The notes beneath the pieces are model-generated. The model worked only from the letters and a program-made list of their open reading frames with translations, was not told the DNA's origin and did not search any database. From Hoeflea sp. (lineage in GTDB: Bacteria > Pseudomonadota > Alphaproteobacteria > Rhizobiales > Rhizobiaceae), in assembly GCF_014359905.1 (NCBI RefSeq), contig NZ_JACIYP010000049.1:1-37440 (forward strand): a stretch of 37,440 nucleotides of DNA, in the 5' to 3' direction. The position numbers were made by a program, and so were the translations under genes. Of the stretch, positions 1 to 7,737 are shown one piece after another (position 1 is the stretch's first letter; the number at the start of each line of letters is the position of its first letter).

Positions 1-98
1 GCGTCGTCTTCTTCCGAAGAAATGGCGAGCGCGAGGATTTCCTGCTCGCTCAGTGAATCGAACGGTCTGCGATTGAAACCTGTAAGGCGCGACAGCAT
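1..98 (-). CDS. mbfA: MbfA-like erythrin/vacuolar iron transport family protein, N-terminal part
   Basis: Reading leftward from an ATG at 98, the first 32 codons give a sequence beginning MLSRLTGF and containing SLSEQEILALAISSEEDD. This matches the N-terminus of rhizobial MbfA, a ferritin-like (rubrerythrin) domain fused to a VIT1-type membrane domain that exports iron. The EExD-rich helix is the first ferritin-like helix. Only the start lies in the window; the rest is beyond base 1. A purine-rich AAAGGGTGA lies upstream of the ATG as ribosome binding site. An Irr-type palindrome sits 16 bases upstream of the start codon (114-128), which agrees with the known iron control of this gene in Agrobacterium and Bradyrhizobium. 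The identification rests on a short segment plus the operator. Confidence 0.62.
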   Translation of the reverse strand, partial: MLSRLTGFNRRPFDSLSEQEILALAISSEEDD

Positions 99-113
99 GA
101 AGATCACCCTTTA

Positions 114-128
114 TTAGAATGGTTCTAA
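114..128. promoter_or_regulatory. Irr/ICE-type iron-responsive operator
   Basis: Perfect inverted repeat TTAGAA-TGG-TTCTAA, extended by A/T pairs. It fits the iron control element recognised by Irr in Rhizobiales (TTAGAA-N3-TTCTAA core). It lies between the mbfA start (98, minus strand) and the divergent hydrolase gene, close enough to mbfA to overlap its promoter. Irr is known to repress mbfA under low iron; whether the divergent gene also responds is unknown. Confidence 0.75.
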
Positions 129-222
129 ACTATTCCGAGCCGATCGCGTTTTCAAGCCGGAAAACGGAAAGTTGAAGAATGATGGGTTGATCCGACAGGA
201 TGCCCGGGTCACATGTTGCTTC

Positions 223-1056
223 ATGACCGAAGCGCAGGACATGACGGAGACACTGCTTGATCGCCTGGGCCGATTTCTGGCGCGACGGCTGCATTCGGCC
301 AATCGCGGATATGAGCCCTACACCCCATCTGATCCGGAGACGCTGTCACGCACGCTTCGACCCGGTGACATCCTGCTGGTGGAGGGAAATCAGAAGATTT
401 CGGCGGCGATCAAATACCTCACCCAATCGACATGGTCCCATTCGGCACTATTTGTCGGTGAGGCCTTGAAGCCCGACGATGAAGCGGCCGTGGACTATCC
501 GCAACTCATAGAAGTCAACCTGGGCGAAGGCTGCGTTGCGGTGCCGTTGTCCAAATATACGCGCTTCAACACGCGGATCTGCCGCCCGGTCGGCCTGACC
601 CCGGAGGATCGGGCGACGGTTGTCCGTTACATGGCGGAAAGGCTCGGCGTTCGCTATGACATGAAGAACATCTTCGACATGCTGCGCTATTTTTTCCCCA
701 CTCCGCCGGTTCCGGTCAGGTGGCGGCGGCGGATGATCGCTTTCGGCTCGGGCGACCCGACCCGCGCCATCTGCTCGTCCATGATCGCCCAGGCCTTTCA
801 ATCGGTGAAGTACCCGATCCTTCCCGAGGTCACCCGGGCGCCGGGACGGCAACGCGCGGATTCCGATTATTCCCGCCGTGAGATCCTGCATATCCGCCAT
901 CACTCGCTGTATGCGCCGCGGGATTTTGACCTCTCCCCTTATTTTCGTGTCGTCAAGCCGACCCTGGAATACGGGTTTGACTACAAGCGGCTTGAATGGG
1001 GCCCGATGACGGCGCCAGAGACGCCGCAGATCGAGACTCAAGCGGCAGCGGATTGA
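223..1056 (+). CDS. YiiX/YebB-like permuted NlpC/P60 family cysteine hydrolase
   Basis: A cytoplasmic-looking protein of about 277 residues with the pattern of the circularly permuted papain-like fold. The N-terminal half has a beta strand GDILLVEG followed by a catalytic-type His in TWSHSALFVG. The C-terminal half has a Cys in RAICSSMIAQAF. In the related YiiX/YaeF group these form the Cys-His pair of an amidase/peptidase, with the order reversed relative to classical NlpC/P60. The exact substrate (peptidoglycan peptide or lipid amide) cannot be read from sequence. An in-frame TTG at 172 and an ATG at 241 are alternative starts; ATG 241 begins MTETLLDRLGRF, has AGGA just upstream and may be the true start. 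No signal peptide is evident. The gene is divergent from mbfA and convergent with the polysaccharide operon. Confidence 0.72.
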   Translation: MTEAQDMTETLLDRLGRFLARRLHSANRGYEPYTPSDPETLSRTLRPGDILLVEGNQKISAAIKYLTQSTWSHSALFVGEALKPDDEAAVDYPQLIEVNLGEGCVAVPLSKYTRFNTRICRPVGLTPEDRATVVRYMAERLGVRYDMKNIFDMLRYFFPTPPVPVRWRRRMIAFGSGDPTRAICSSMIAQAFQSVKYPILPEVTRAPGRQRADSDYSRREILHIRHHSLYAPRDFDLSPYFRVVKPTLEYGFDYKRLEWGPMTAPETPQIETQAAAD

Positions 1057-1151
1057 GTGGCGGACCAGGGCGTTGGAACGTCGTTCCGAGCAGGCGCGGG
1101 TTCGATCCCGATGGTTTTGGATATCACCCAGCAGCCGATCCACACCGTGGC

Positions 1152-2381
1152 CTACGTTTTCACCTTGTCGCCCTGCCCCTTGCCCATCAGGGTCAAGAGC
1201 GCGATCTGCGCATCGAGCTTAAGGGATCTGAGCGCGACATAGCGCGCATCCCAGCTTGCCAGCCGCCAGGGAGTACTCATGTCGACGCCATTGACCTGCG
1301 CCAGGCCGCTGATGCCTGGCTTGACCTCCAGGACGCCAAGCCTCCGCCGGGCTTCAATCAGTTCAGTCTGCCCCGGCAGACATGGTCGGGGGCCGATCAG
1401 GCTCATTTCGTTGCGAAGAATGTTGACGATCTGCGGCAATTCATCGAGTTTCGTCCGGCGCAGAAAACGGCCGAGCGGCGTGACCGCACTGGCGGAGATT
1501 TCATGCGTGCCGGCCTGGGGCGTGCCCACCTTCATTGTGCGGAACTTGTAACTGGTGAACTCGCGGCCATCTCTTCCGATACGGGTCTGGGCGAACAATC
1601 CAGATCCGCTTGACGTCAGGCGGATGGTCGCCCAGACCACAAGCAGCGCCCACCAGAATACAAGCAGAATGCCGAGCGCGACAGCCAGATCGGCGGCTCG
1701 TTTTATCGCCGCGTACCAGGGATTTGCCTTCTGCCCGTCTGACAGCACCAGGTCGTCGAGAACGCCGTCCTCGATCCTGTCCGGCGGAACCGGCCGTGCG
1801 GACGGTGAGGCCAGGACGAAATCAGCCAGCCGTTGCACATCCACGGTCGGCTTGAACGCCGCCGCCAGGCCAAAGACCGGCCTGGCCAGCCCCCGGGGAA
1901 GCCGGTTCAGCCACGCAAGGCGTCCCGCCCAGCCCTCGCCATGAACCGCCGGGAGGTAGACCGTGACGACGTCGATCCCCGAAAGCGCCGCCAGGCGGCG
2001 CGCAGCCTCACGTTTGCTAACCGCATAGGTGCTCGAATTGCCGGCATCGAGAGCGTGGACCGAAGACACATTGACGAAGCGCCCGATGCCTATCCGGCGG
2101 GCCGTCTCGGCGACCTTGAGCAGCAGGTCGACATTCACACGTGCAAATTCGTCCGCCCCGGATCCAGAATTGGTGTTGACGACAGCCAGGTGTACCAGCT
2201 GATCCCAGCCCCGCGCCCGGATGCCGAGATCCTCATAGCCACAGGTCTGGTGCCCCGGGAACATCCCGGAGAGGAGTTCGGGATGACGGCCCAGAAGAAG
2301 CAGGTCGACATCCGGACCGGCCAGCAACGGAACCAGGTTGCGGCCGACAAATCCCGATGCGCCGGTCACGACTATTTTCAT
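1152..2381 (-). CDS. Hybrid nucleoside-diphosphate-sugar epimerase / polyprenyl-phosphate sugar transferase
   Basis: A 409-residue fusion. Residues 1 to about 200 are an SDR-type NAD-dependent epimerase/dehydratase, with GASGFVG dinucleotide-binding motif at the N-terminus and the catalytic YAVSK (YxxxK). Residues about 215-409 are a bacterial sugar transferase of the WcaJ/RfbP type, with one hydrophobic helix, then KFRTMKVGT, a DELPQ segment, SLIGPRP and the conserved KPGISGLAQVNG. Such enzymes load the first sugar-1-phosphate onto undecaprenyl phosphate at the inner membrane, starting exopolysaccharide or O-antigen repeat synthesis. The fused epimerase probably makes or modifies the sugar nucleotide used. 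ATG 2381 is chosen because GGGAGGG lies just upstream; the upstream in-frame extension is not domain-like. It follows the O-antigen ligase gene by 34 bases on the same strand, so the two are likely one operon. Confidence 0.87.
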   Translation of the reverse strand: MKIVVTGASGFVGRNLVPLLAGPDVDLLLLGRHPELLSGMFPGHQTCGYEDLGIRARGWDQLVHLAVVNTNSGSGADEFARVNVDLLLKVAETARRIGIGRFVNVSSVHALDAGNSSTYAVSKREAARRLAALSGIDVVTVYLPAVHGEGWAGRLAWLNRLPRGLARPVFGLAAAFKPTVDVQRLADFVLASPSARPVPPDRIEDGVLDDLVLSDGQKANPWYAAIKRAADLAVALGILLVFWWALLVVWATIRLTSSGSGLFAQTRIGRDGREFTSYKFRTMKVGTPQAGTHEISASAVTPLGRFLRRTKLDELPQIVNILRNEMSLIGPRPCLPGQTELIEARRRLGVLEVKPGISGLAQVNGVDMSTPWRLASWDARYVALRSLKLDAQIALLTLMGKGQGDKVKT

Positions 2382-2415
2382 GCGCCCTCCCGGCACGATT
2401 CGGCCCCGCGTTGTC

Positions 2416-3693
2416 TCAAGGGCCGCTTCCGGAAGGGCGACCCTGTGCCTCGTCCGGTTTCTGCGGTTCGACGCGTCCGAACACCAGATAGAGGGAAAAG
2501 CACATCGCCGATACAAAAACGGCGTCATGAATGTCGTGGCCGAGCATGAGGCCAACGAGGCCGGAGCAAAGATACAGGATCATCACTCCGCTCAAGATGA
2601 AGAACCCGGCCTTGCCGGCTTCATCCTTGTGGGCGCGGAAAGCCACGACCACCGGAACGATCACCAATGCGGCGAGCGCCACGAGGCCCAGCAATCCGGA
2701 TCGGAGCATCGTGGTCAATGCAGCATTATGGGCATGGCTGAAGGCGATGCTCTCGCCGCTGAGCTCCCGGGTCTTGCGGGCCATGGCCTCGCGCTCGTTC
2801 CCCGGACCATAGCCGAAGATCGGCCGCTCGCTGGCCAGCGCATACCCTGCTTCGTAAAGCCGGACACGCTGGCCAAGCGATCCCGACAGATCGCCCGCAG
2901 CGATGGCATCGACATCGCTGACAACTGCGCCGATGCGCATCTCGAATGTCTGCGAATAGGTTGCCAGCAGGGCGGTCAATCCGCCGAATACGACAATCAG
3001 GACCGAAAGCCCCGGCACAATCCGCTTCAGCGAGTGGTGGATGAACAGGCTGAGCAAGGGAACCACGATCAGCACCGGCCACATGGCGCGTGTCCCCGTC
3101 ATAATGACGAGATAGGCGGCGCATGCGGCAGCGGCCAGGTGCAGCAGCGCTGACCGGTTCCAGCGCCGGCCGGCGGCGCCGATGTTGAGCAGATAGAGAA
3201 GTCCCCCGACCAGCGCCAGCACACTTGGATTTCCCGCCGCCATTTCCGCACGGACGTCACCGCCGAACATCAGAAACGCGGTCGGGATTGACAGCAGCGA
3301 GGCAGCGGCTGCCGCCTTTTCGACGGTGTCGAGCAGTCTTGCGCGATCGACGAAGGTGATCGCATAGATCCCTGCAAAGCCCAGAAACAGCAGGTTCTCG
3401 GAAACTTCGCGCAACGCCGCCAGAGACGGATGGATGAGCGCCGCAATCAGATCGGCCGCAAACACGCCGGCAAAGGCGAAAAAAACCAGCGTGACCGGCC
3501 GGGGCAGAGCCCATGCCAGCCGGCCCGTGAGAAGATGCAGCGTTGCGTAGACGCCCCCCGACCCGACAAAGACGGACACGACGCTGCCCAGGAACGGCGC
3601 CATGCACAGGGTGACGCAGTAGAATGTGAGATTGACCCAACTGTAATTGGTGAAGCCCGGCCGGACCCAGAACTGGATAAAGCTCTGGATCAT
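2416..3693 (-). CDS. O-antigen ligase/polymerase family membrane protein (Wzy_C)
   Basis: A 425-residue integral membrane protein with about ten to twelve hydrophobic segments and one large external loop. The loop (roughly residues 225-310) contains GSLGQRVRLYEAGYALASER, FGYGPGNE and HAHNAALTTMLRSGLLG. This R-x-x-x-x-x-A and H-x-H-N arrangement is typical of the Wzy_C/WaaL superfamily. Family members join polysaccharide repeat units (Wzy) or ligate O-antigen to lipid A-core (WaaL); sequence alone does not separate these roles. The partner downstream gene is a chain-initiating sugar transferase, which favours Wzy-type polymerisation of an exopolysaccharide. The C-terminus is a short charged tail. 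Confidence 0.8.
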   Translation of the reverse strand: MIQSFIQFWVRPGFTNYSWVNLTFYCVTLCMAPFLGSVVSVFVGSGGVYATLHLLTGRLAWALPRPVTLVFFAFAGVFAADLIAALIHPSLAALREVSENLLFLGFAGIYAITFVDRARLLDTVEKAAAAASLLSIPTAFLMFGGDVRAEMAAGNPSVLALVGGLLYLLNIGAAGRRWNRSALLHLAAAACAAYLVIMTGTRAMWPVLIVVPLLSLFIHHSLKRIVPGLSVLIVVFGGLTALLATYSQTFEMRIGAVVSDVDAIAAGDLSGSLGQRVRLYEAGYALASERPIFGYGPGNEREAMARKTRELSGESIAFSHAHNAALTTMLRSGLLGLVALAALVIVPVVVAFRAHKDEAGKAGFFILSGVMILYLCSGLVGLMLGHDIHDAVFVSAMCFSLYLVFGRVEPQKPDEAQGRPSGSGP

Positions 3694-4062
3694 GCGGATC
3701 CATCACCGCACGGCCGAGCCATGCAAGTACAGATCCCGCCATGCGCTGTCTTCGGTTCACACATCAACGCGGCATACTTTCATGAGTTGACCAACCAGTC
3801 CGGTTTCTTATCGCGAGCGAAAGGTCTGATCCAAACAAAAGGCCCCATCTGCTTCGAAAAGTCCACCCGCGAGCGGGACCTCGCTTATAGCCAGCCCCGA
3901 TGACCAGCTCAAGCGCCGGACCCGAATCGGGCCCGCGGTCGGCAGCCAGCCGCCGTCATCGTGCTGAAATGTGGCCGGGGCGGGGCAAATGCAGGATCGC
4001 ATCCGCTGTGCCGCCAGGTTTGAGTGATTGCCTTTTTCTGCGGTCCTGCTAAATCGCAGCTC
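3694..4062. other. Divergent intergenic region between the polysaccharide operon and lepA
   Basis: No convincing gene in these 369 bases. The open frames here are continuations or antisense frames of lepA and the O-antigen gene. The region must carry the promoters for both directions. A small GC-rich hairpin (CCCGCGAGCGGG) lies near 3870. The lepA start has no strong Shine-Dalgarno sequence. Confidence 0.5.
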
Positions 4063-5871
4063 ATGACACACACGCCACTCTCCCACATTCGGAACTTTTC
4101 CATCGTCGCGCATATCGACCATGGCAAGTCGACGCTCGCTGATCGGTTGATCCAGACCTGCGGCGGCCTGGCCGACCGGGAGATGAGCCAGCAGGTTCTC
4201 GATTCCATGGATATCGAGAAGGAACGCGGCATCACCATCAAGGCACAGACGGTGCGATTGCACTACACGGCCAAGGACGGCGAGATGTATGTGCTCAACC
4301 TGATCGACACGCCCGGCCATGTCGACTTCGCCTACGAGGTGTCCAGGTCGCTCCGGGCCTGCGAAGGCTCGCTCCTGGTGGTCGACGCCAGCCAGGGCGT
4401 CGAGGCGCAGACGCTCGCCAATGTCTATGCGGCGCTCGACGCCGACCACGAGATCGTCCCGGTGCTCAACAAGATCGACCTGCCGGCGGCCGAGCCCGAC
4501 CGGATCAAGGAACAGATCGAGGAAGTGATCGGGCTCGATGCGTCCGACGCGGTGATGATCTCGGCCAAGACCGGGCTCGGCATTCCCGACGTGCTGGAAG
4601 CCATCGTCACCCGCCTGCCCGCGCCCAAGGGCGGCACCGTCAAGGATCCGCTGAAGGCCATGCTGGTCGACAGCTGGTACGACACCTATCTCGGCGTGAT
4701 CGTGCTGGTGCGGATCATCGACGGCGAAATGAAGAAGGGCCAGCAGATCAGGCTGATGGGCACCGATGCCCGCTACACGGTCGAGCGGATCGGCGTGATC
4801 ACGCCCAAGCTGGTGGCCGTCGACACGCTCGGCCCCGGCGAAATCGGCTTCATCACCGCCTCGATCAAGGAAGTGGCCGACACCCGCGTCGGCGACACCA
4901 TCACCGAGGACAAGCGCCCGACGGCGCAGGCCCTGCCCGGCTTCAAGCCGGCGCAGCCCGTGGTGTTCTGCGGCTTGTTCCCGGTCGACGCCGCGGATTT
5001 CGAGGAGCTGCGCGCCGCCATGGGCAAGCTCAGGCTCAATGACGCGTCATTCTCGTTCGAGATGGAAACCTCGGCAGCGCTCGGCTTCGGCTTCCGCTGC
5101 GGCTTTCTCGGGCTTCTGCACCTTGAAATCATCCAGGAGCGGCTGGAGCGCGAGTTCAATCTCGACCTGATCGCCACGGCGCCGTCGGTGATCTACCGGC
5201 TCAACATGACCAATGGCGATGTCGTCGAGCTGCACAATCCGGCCGACATGCCCGATGTGGTCAAGATCAAGAGCATCGAGGAGCCGTGGATCAAGGCGAC
5301 GATCCTGACGCCGGACGAATATCTCGGCACCATCCTGAAGCTCTGCCAGGACCGGCGCGGCATCCAGACCGACCTCAGCTATGTCGGCAAGCGGGCGATG
5401 GTGACCTATCAGCTGCCTTTGAACGAGGTGGTGTTCGATTTCTACGACCGGCTGAAATCGATCTCCAAGGGCTATGCCAGCTTCGACTACCAGATCACCG
5501 GCCATCAGGAGGGCGACCTCGTGCGGATGTCGATCCTGGTCAATGACGAGCCGGTGGATGCGCTGTCGATGCTGGTGCACCGCTCGGCGGCCGAAAAGCG
5601 CGGCCGGGTGATGTGCGAGAAGCTCAAGGAGCTGATCCCGCGGCACATGTTCAAGATCCCGATCCAGGCCGCCATCGGCGGCAAGGTGGTGGCGCGCGAA
5701 ACCATTTCGGCGATGCGCAAGGACGTGACCGCCAAGTGCTATGGCGGCGACGCCACGCGCAAGCGCAAGCTTCTGGACAAGCAGAAGGCCGGCAAGAAGC
5801 GGATGCGCCAGTTCGGCAAGGTCGACATCCCGCAGGAAGCCTTCATCGAGGCCTTGAAGATCGGCGAATGA
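4063..5871 (+). CDS. lepA: Elongation factor 4 (LepA), ribosomal back-translocase GTPase
   Basis: A 602-residue translational GTPase, the normal length for LepA/EF-4 (about 600). It shows the P-loop AHIDHGKST near residue 15, switch II DTPGH and NKID of the G domain, then EF-G-like domains. The LepA-specific C-terminal domain is complete, with [35 protein letters not shown] and the conserved end [13 protein letters not shown]-4 acts on the ribosome under ionic or cold stress and in initiation. ATG 4063 ([15 protein letters not shown]) is chosen over an in-frame ATG at 4024 because conserved LepA sequence begins immediately after it. The stop codon TGA is followed in the same frame by a further open stretch to 6114, noted separately. 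Confidence 0.97.
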   Translation: MTHTPLSHIRNFSIVAHIDHGKSTLADRLIQTCGGLADREMSQQVLDSMDIEKERGITIKAQTVRLHYTAKDGEMYVLNLIDTPGHVDFAYEVSRSLRACEGSLLVVDASQGVEAQTLANVYAALDADHEIVPVLNKIDLPAAEPDRIKEQIEEVIGLDASDAVMISAKTGLGIPDVLEAIVTRLPAPKGGTVKDPLKAMLVDSWYDTYLGVIVLVRIIDGEMKKGQQIRLMGTDARYTVERIGVITPKLVAVDTLGPGEIGFITASIKEVADTRVGDTITEDKRPTAQALPGFKPAQPVVFCGLFPVDAADFEELRAAMGKLRLNDASFSFEMETSAALGFGFRCGFLGLLHLEIIQERLEREFNLDLIATAPSVIYRLNMTNGDVVELHNPADMPDVVKIKSIEEPWIKATILTPDEYLGTILKLCQDRRGIQTDLSYVGKRAMVTYQLPLNEVVFDFYDRLKSISKGYASFDYQITGHQEGDLVRMSILVNDEPVDALSMLVHRSAAEKRGRVMCEKLKELIPRHMFKIPIQAAIGGKVVARETISAMRKDVTAKCYGGDATRKRKLLDKQKAGKKRMRQFGKVDIPQEAFIEALKIGE

Positions 5872-6114
5872 TGCGCATTTTATCGACTGCACAACGGCAA
5901 GCATTGGCCGCCGGCGAAGAAGAACGATCAGTTCGTTCTAGGCAATCCGACTGCCGCTTCTGAGAAACACCACAAGAAGAACGAAGTGCTGACGCGCTCC
6001 GAAGATGAGGCGATTCGGCTCATTCGAGCGGGCTACTCAATTCGAATCGTCACGGACACGAGTCCAAGCCTCATTCGCCGGAATCTCTTTTTGGACGGAA
6101 TTAAAGCCACGTAA
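5872..6114 (+). pseudogene. Possible remnant of a small DNA-binding-like protein after lepA
   Basis: Directly after the lepA stop, the same frame stays open for 81 codons. It reads as protein-like sequence, including SEDEAIRLIRAGYSIRIV, an arginine-rich helix pattern, and IRRNLFLDGIKAT at the end. It has no ATG or plausible ribosome binding site of its own. It may be the tail of a decayed small gene or chance coding-like sequence. I do not recognise the family. The rest of this 301-base gap (6115-6172) shows nothing. Confidence 0.25.
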
Positions 6115-6172
6115 GGCCGTCATTTGCATGCGACATCCGTCGAGACATTCGGCGCCTTAGGATTTCCGCCGG

Positions 6173-7114
6173 TCAGCTTGGGATCGGCAGCGCCGTGCGG
6201 CGGTTCAGTCGCCATTGCCAGAGGATGTGGGCCAGCAGCGCCAGGAACACCACGCCGCCGCCCATGAGCGTCCTGGGAGCGGGAACCTCGGCGTGGATCA
6301 GCCAGACCCAGACGGGCCCCAGCACCGGCTCCATGGTGGAGATCAGCGCGGCGAGGGCCGAGGGGATCAGCCGCGCGCCGGTGGCAAACATCGCCATGCC
6401 GAGACCAAGGTTGAAGGCGCCGAACAGAAACAAAAGGCCGAAATCGCGCGCCGAGACGACCAGCCCGGAGGACAGGCTCACGCCCACCACGGTGCCGATC
6501 ATCACGCCGAGGCAGACCGCAGGGGTCATCCGCACGCCGGAGAAACGCCGCGTGATCACGGTCGCCGCCGCAAACACCACCGCAATCAGCAGGGCCAGCC
6601 CGTCGCCGACGAAGGATACGCTGGCGGCGAAGGAATCGGACACCATCACGGCAATGCCCGCGATCACCGCCAGGATCGCCGCCCAGGTGAACCTGTCCAC
6701 CGCTTCGCGCAGGAACACGACGCCGAGCAGCGCCGCGATCAGCGGCACGCCGGCCTGCATCAGGAGGATATTGGCGACGGTGGTGTAGCCAAGCGCAACG
6801 ACGAAGGAAATCGAGGCGGTGGCAAAGCAGAGCGCCACGCCGATGCCGGGCAGGCCCATGGTGCGAAACAGCCGCACGGTGCCTGCCGCCCCGTCACGCC
6901 ACAGCATGAAGCCCAGCAGGAACACGGCGGCGAAAAAGGAGCGCCAGGCGATGATCGTCCAGGGGTCGCTCACCACCAGTCCCCGCGCGATGGCGCCGCC
7001 AAAGCTCCAGGCCAGCGCCGCGCCAAAAACCAGAAGCGCGCCCTGCCGCAAGTCAGATCCGTCTGACTTGCCCAAGGAGGATTGTCCAATCGGGTCGGTG
7101 ATCACTGGGTCCAT
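6173..7114 (-). CDS. DMT superfamily transporter with two EamA domains
   Basis: A 313-residue inner-membrane protein with about ten hydrophobic helices arranged as two EamA repeats (roughly residues 25-160 and 172-300). Each repeat carries the characteristic start of an EamA unit, for example AWSFGGAIARGLV in the first, and an ALISTMEPVLGPVW segment in the second. EamA proteins export metabolites such as amino acids or their breakdown products, but the substrate cannot be assigned. The N-terminal 22 residues are hydrophilic. The gene is alone on this strand with no obvious operon partner. Confidence 0.83.
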   Translation of the reverse strand: MDPVITDPIGQSSLGKSDGSDLRQGALLVFGAALAWSFGGAIARGLVVSDPWTIIAWRSFFAAVFLLGFMLWRDGAAGTVRLFRTMGLPGIGVALCFATASISFVVALGYTTVANILLMQAGVPLIAALLGVVFLREAVDRFTWAAILAVIAGIAVMVSDSFAASVSFVGDGLALLIAVVFAAATVITRRFSGVRMTPAVCLGVMIGTVVGVSLSSGLVVSARDFGLLFLFGAFNLGLGMAMFATGARLIPSALAALISTMEPVLGPVWVWLIHAEVPAPRTLMGGGVVFLALLAHILWQWRLNRRTALPIPS

Positions 7115-7427
7115 CGCAAATTCATAATCCCGGCGTTGTCATAAGCAAGCGGGCGCACGCGACATTTCAGGACGCGAACTGACTGCCGACCCCGACTATT
7201 TGGAAATTGCCTATCGCTTACGCCGTCAATTTCCCACAGCGGGCAAGGACTTGCGCGGCAAACGCCGGTTCGCGCCTCATCCGTCGGCGCATCTTCAGCA
7301 GCACCGCCATGCACCCATCCGCACTGCGGAGCACCCGTTTCGTCGCCGGTTCACCTTGAAGGGCGCTGCCAGTCTTGCGCAGGTCCTGCCGATAGCGAGA
7401 TAATTGAGTCGGCTGTGCATTCTGACG
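7115..7427. other. Intergenic region upstream of tRNA-Leu
   Basis: No credible coding region. The short open frames have no ribosome binding site or recognisable domain. The right end carries the tRNA promoter listed separately. Confidence 0.45.
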
Positions 7428-7456
7428 TTGACACAGCTGCGCGCAACGCCTAAATC
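7428..7456 (+). promoter_or_regulatory. Sigma-70 type promoter of tRNA-Leu
   Basis: A -35 box TTGACA at 7428-7433 and -10 box TAAATC at 7451-7456, separated by exactly 17 bases, end ten bases before the mature tRNA 5' end. The near-consensus boxes, ideal spacing and position make this the likely tRNA promoter. Confidence 0.65.
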
Positions 7457-7465
7457 CGCCCGCAT

Positions 7466-7552
7466 GCCCAGATGGCGGAATTGGTAGACGCGCCAGCTTC
7501 AGGTGCTGGTACTGGCAACGGTGTGGAGGTTCGAGTCCTCTTCTGGGCACCA
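7466..7552 (+). tRNA. tRNA-Leu (anticodon CAG), integration target of the island
   Basis: 87 bases fold as a class II tRNA with a long variable arm. The acceptor stem pairs GCCCAGA with TCTGGGC, followed by discriminator A and an encoded CCA end. The anticodon stem CCAGC/GCTGG holds the loop TTCAGGT, giving anticodon CAG, which reads CUG leucine codons. The T-arm has GGTTCGAGTCC. The 3' end overlaps the left attachment repeat (7546-7572), so the acceptor stem and CCA are reconstituted at the junction and the tRNA stays functional after integration, as usual for tRNA-targeted tyrosine recombinases. Confidence 0.97.
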
Positions 7553-7572
7553 ATTTCAGGTTTCAGACTGTC
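7546..7572 (+). repeat. Left attachment site core (attL)
   Basis: A 27-bp copy of the direct repeat, starting GGCACCAATTTC and ending CAGACTGTC. It spans the last bases of tRNA-Leu, the CCA end and 20 bases downstream. The identical right copy is at 15584-15610. Weaker similarity continues for about 18 bases on the inner/outer sides (CAGTCC then AGA-ACA-like). Confidence 0.88.
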
Positions 7573-7597
7573 CGACGCAGTCCAGAAACACTCTTTA

Positions 7598-7621
7598 AAG
7601 CCCGCGAAAGCGGGCTTTTTT
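7598..7621 (+). terminator. Rho-independent terminator after tRNA-Leu
   Basis: The hairpin AAGCCCGC-GAAA-GCGGGCTT is followed by a T run. It lies on the island side of attL, so the island supplies a new terminator for the tRNA in place of the native one now at 15632. Confidence 0.85.
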
Positions 7622-7675
7622 GTTGGTTTTGCGATTTTTAGCGTCCGATAGCGGTTGCTGGCATCCAAGTCATTT

Positions 7676-7735
7676 GTTGGTATTTTCGTTGGTATCTGGC
7701 ACAATACCAACACATCTGCAGCTATGGATACCAAC
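7676..7735. promoter_or_regulatory. Four GTTGGTAT/ATACCAAC sites upstream of the integrase: probable arm sites and operator
   Basis: GTTGGTAT occurs in direct orientation at 7676-7683 and 7688-7695 (12-bp period). Its inverse, ATACCAAC, occurs at 7704-7711 and 7728-7735, the last just two bases before the integrase ATG. The direct pair recurs with the same period near the other end of the island (15496-15515). This is the layout expected of integrase arm-type binding sites; those overlapping the integrase start could also repress its own expression. The role is inferred from position and repetition. Confidence 0.62.
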
Positions 7736-7737
7736 AC

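Noticed and set aside
2338..3153. Long plus-strand open frame opposite the O-antigen ligase gene
   Set aside because: It is the antisense of a well-supported gene with high GC third positions and has no domain or ribosome binding site.
6215..7066. Plus-strand frame of 283 codons rich in His, Gln and Arg opposite the DMT transporter
   Set aside because: Antisense shadow; composition is what the complement of a membrane-protein gene gives.
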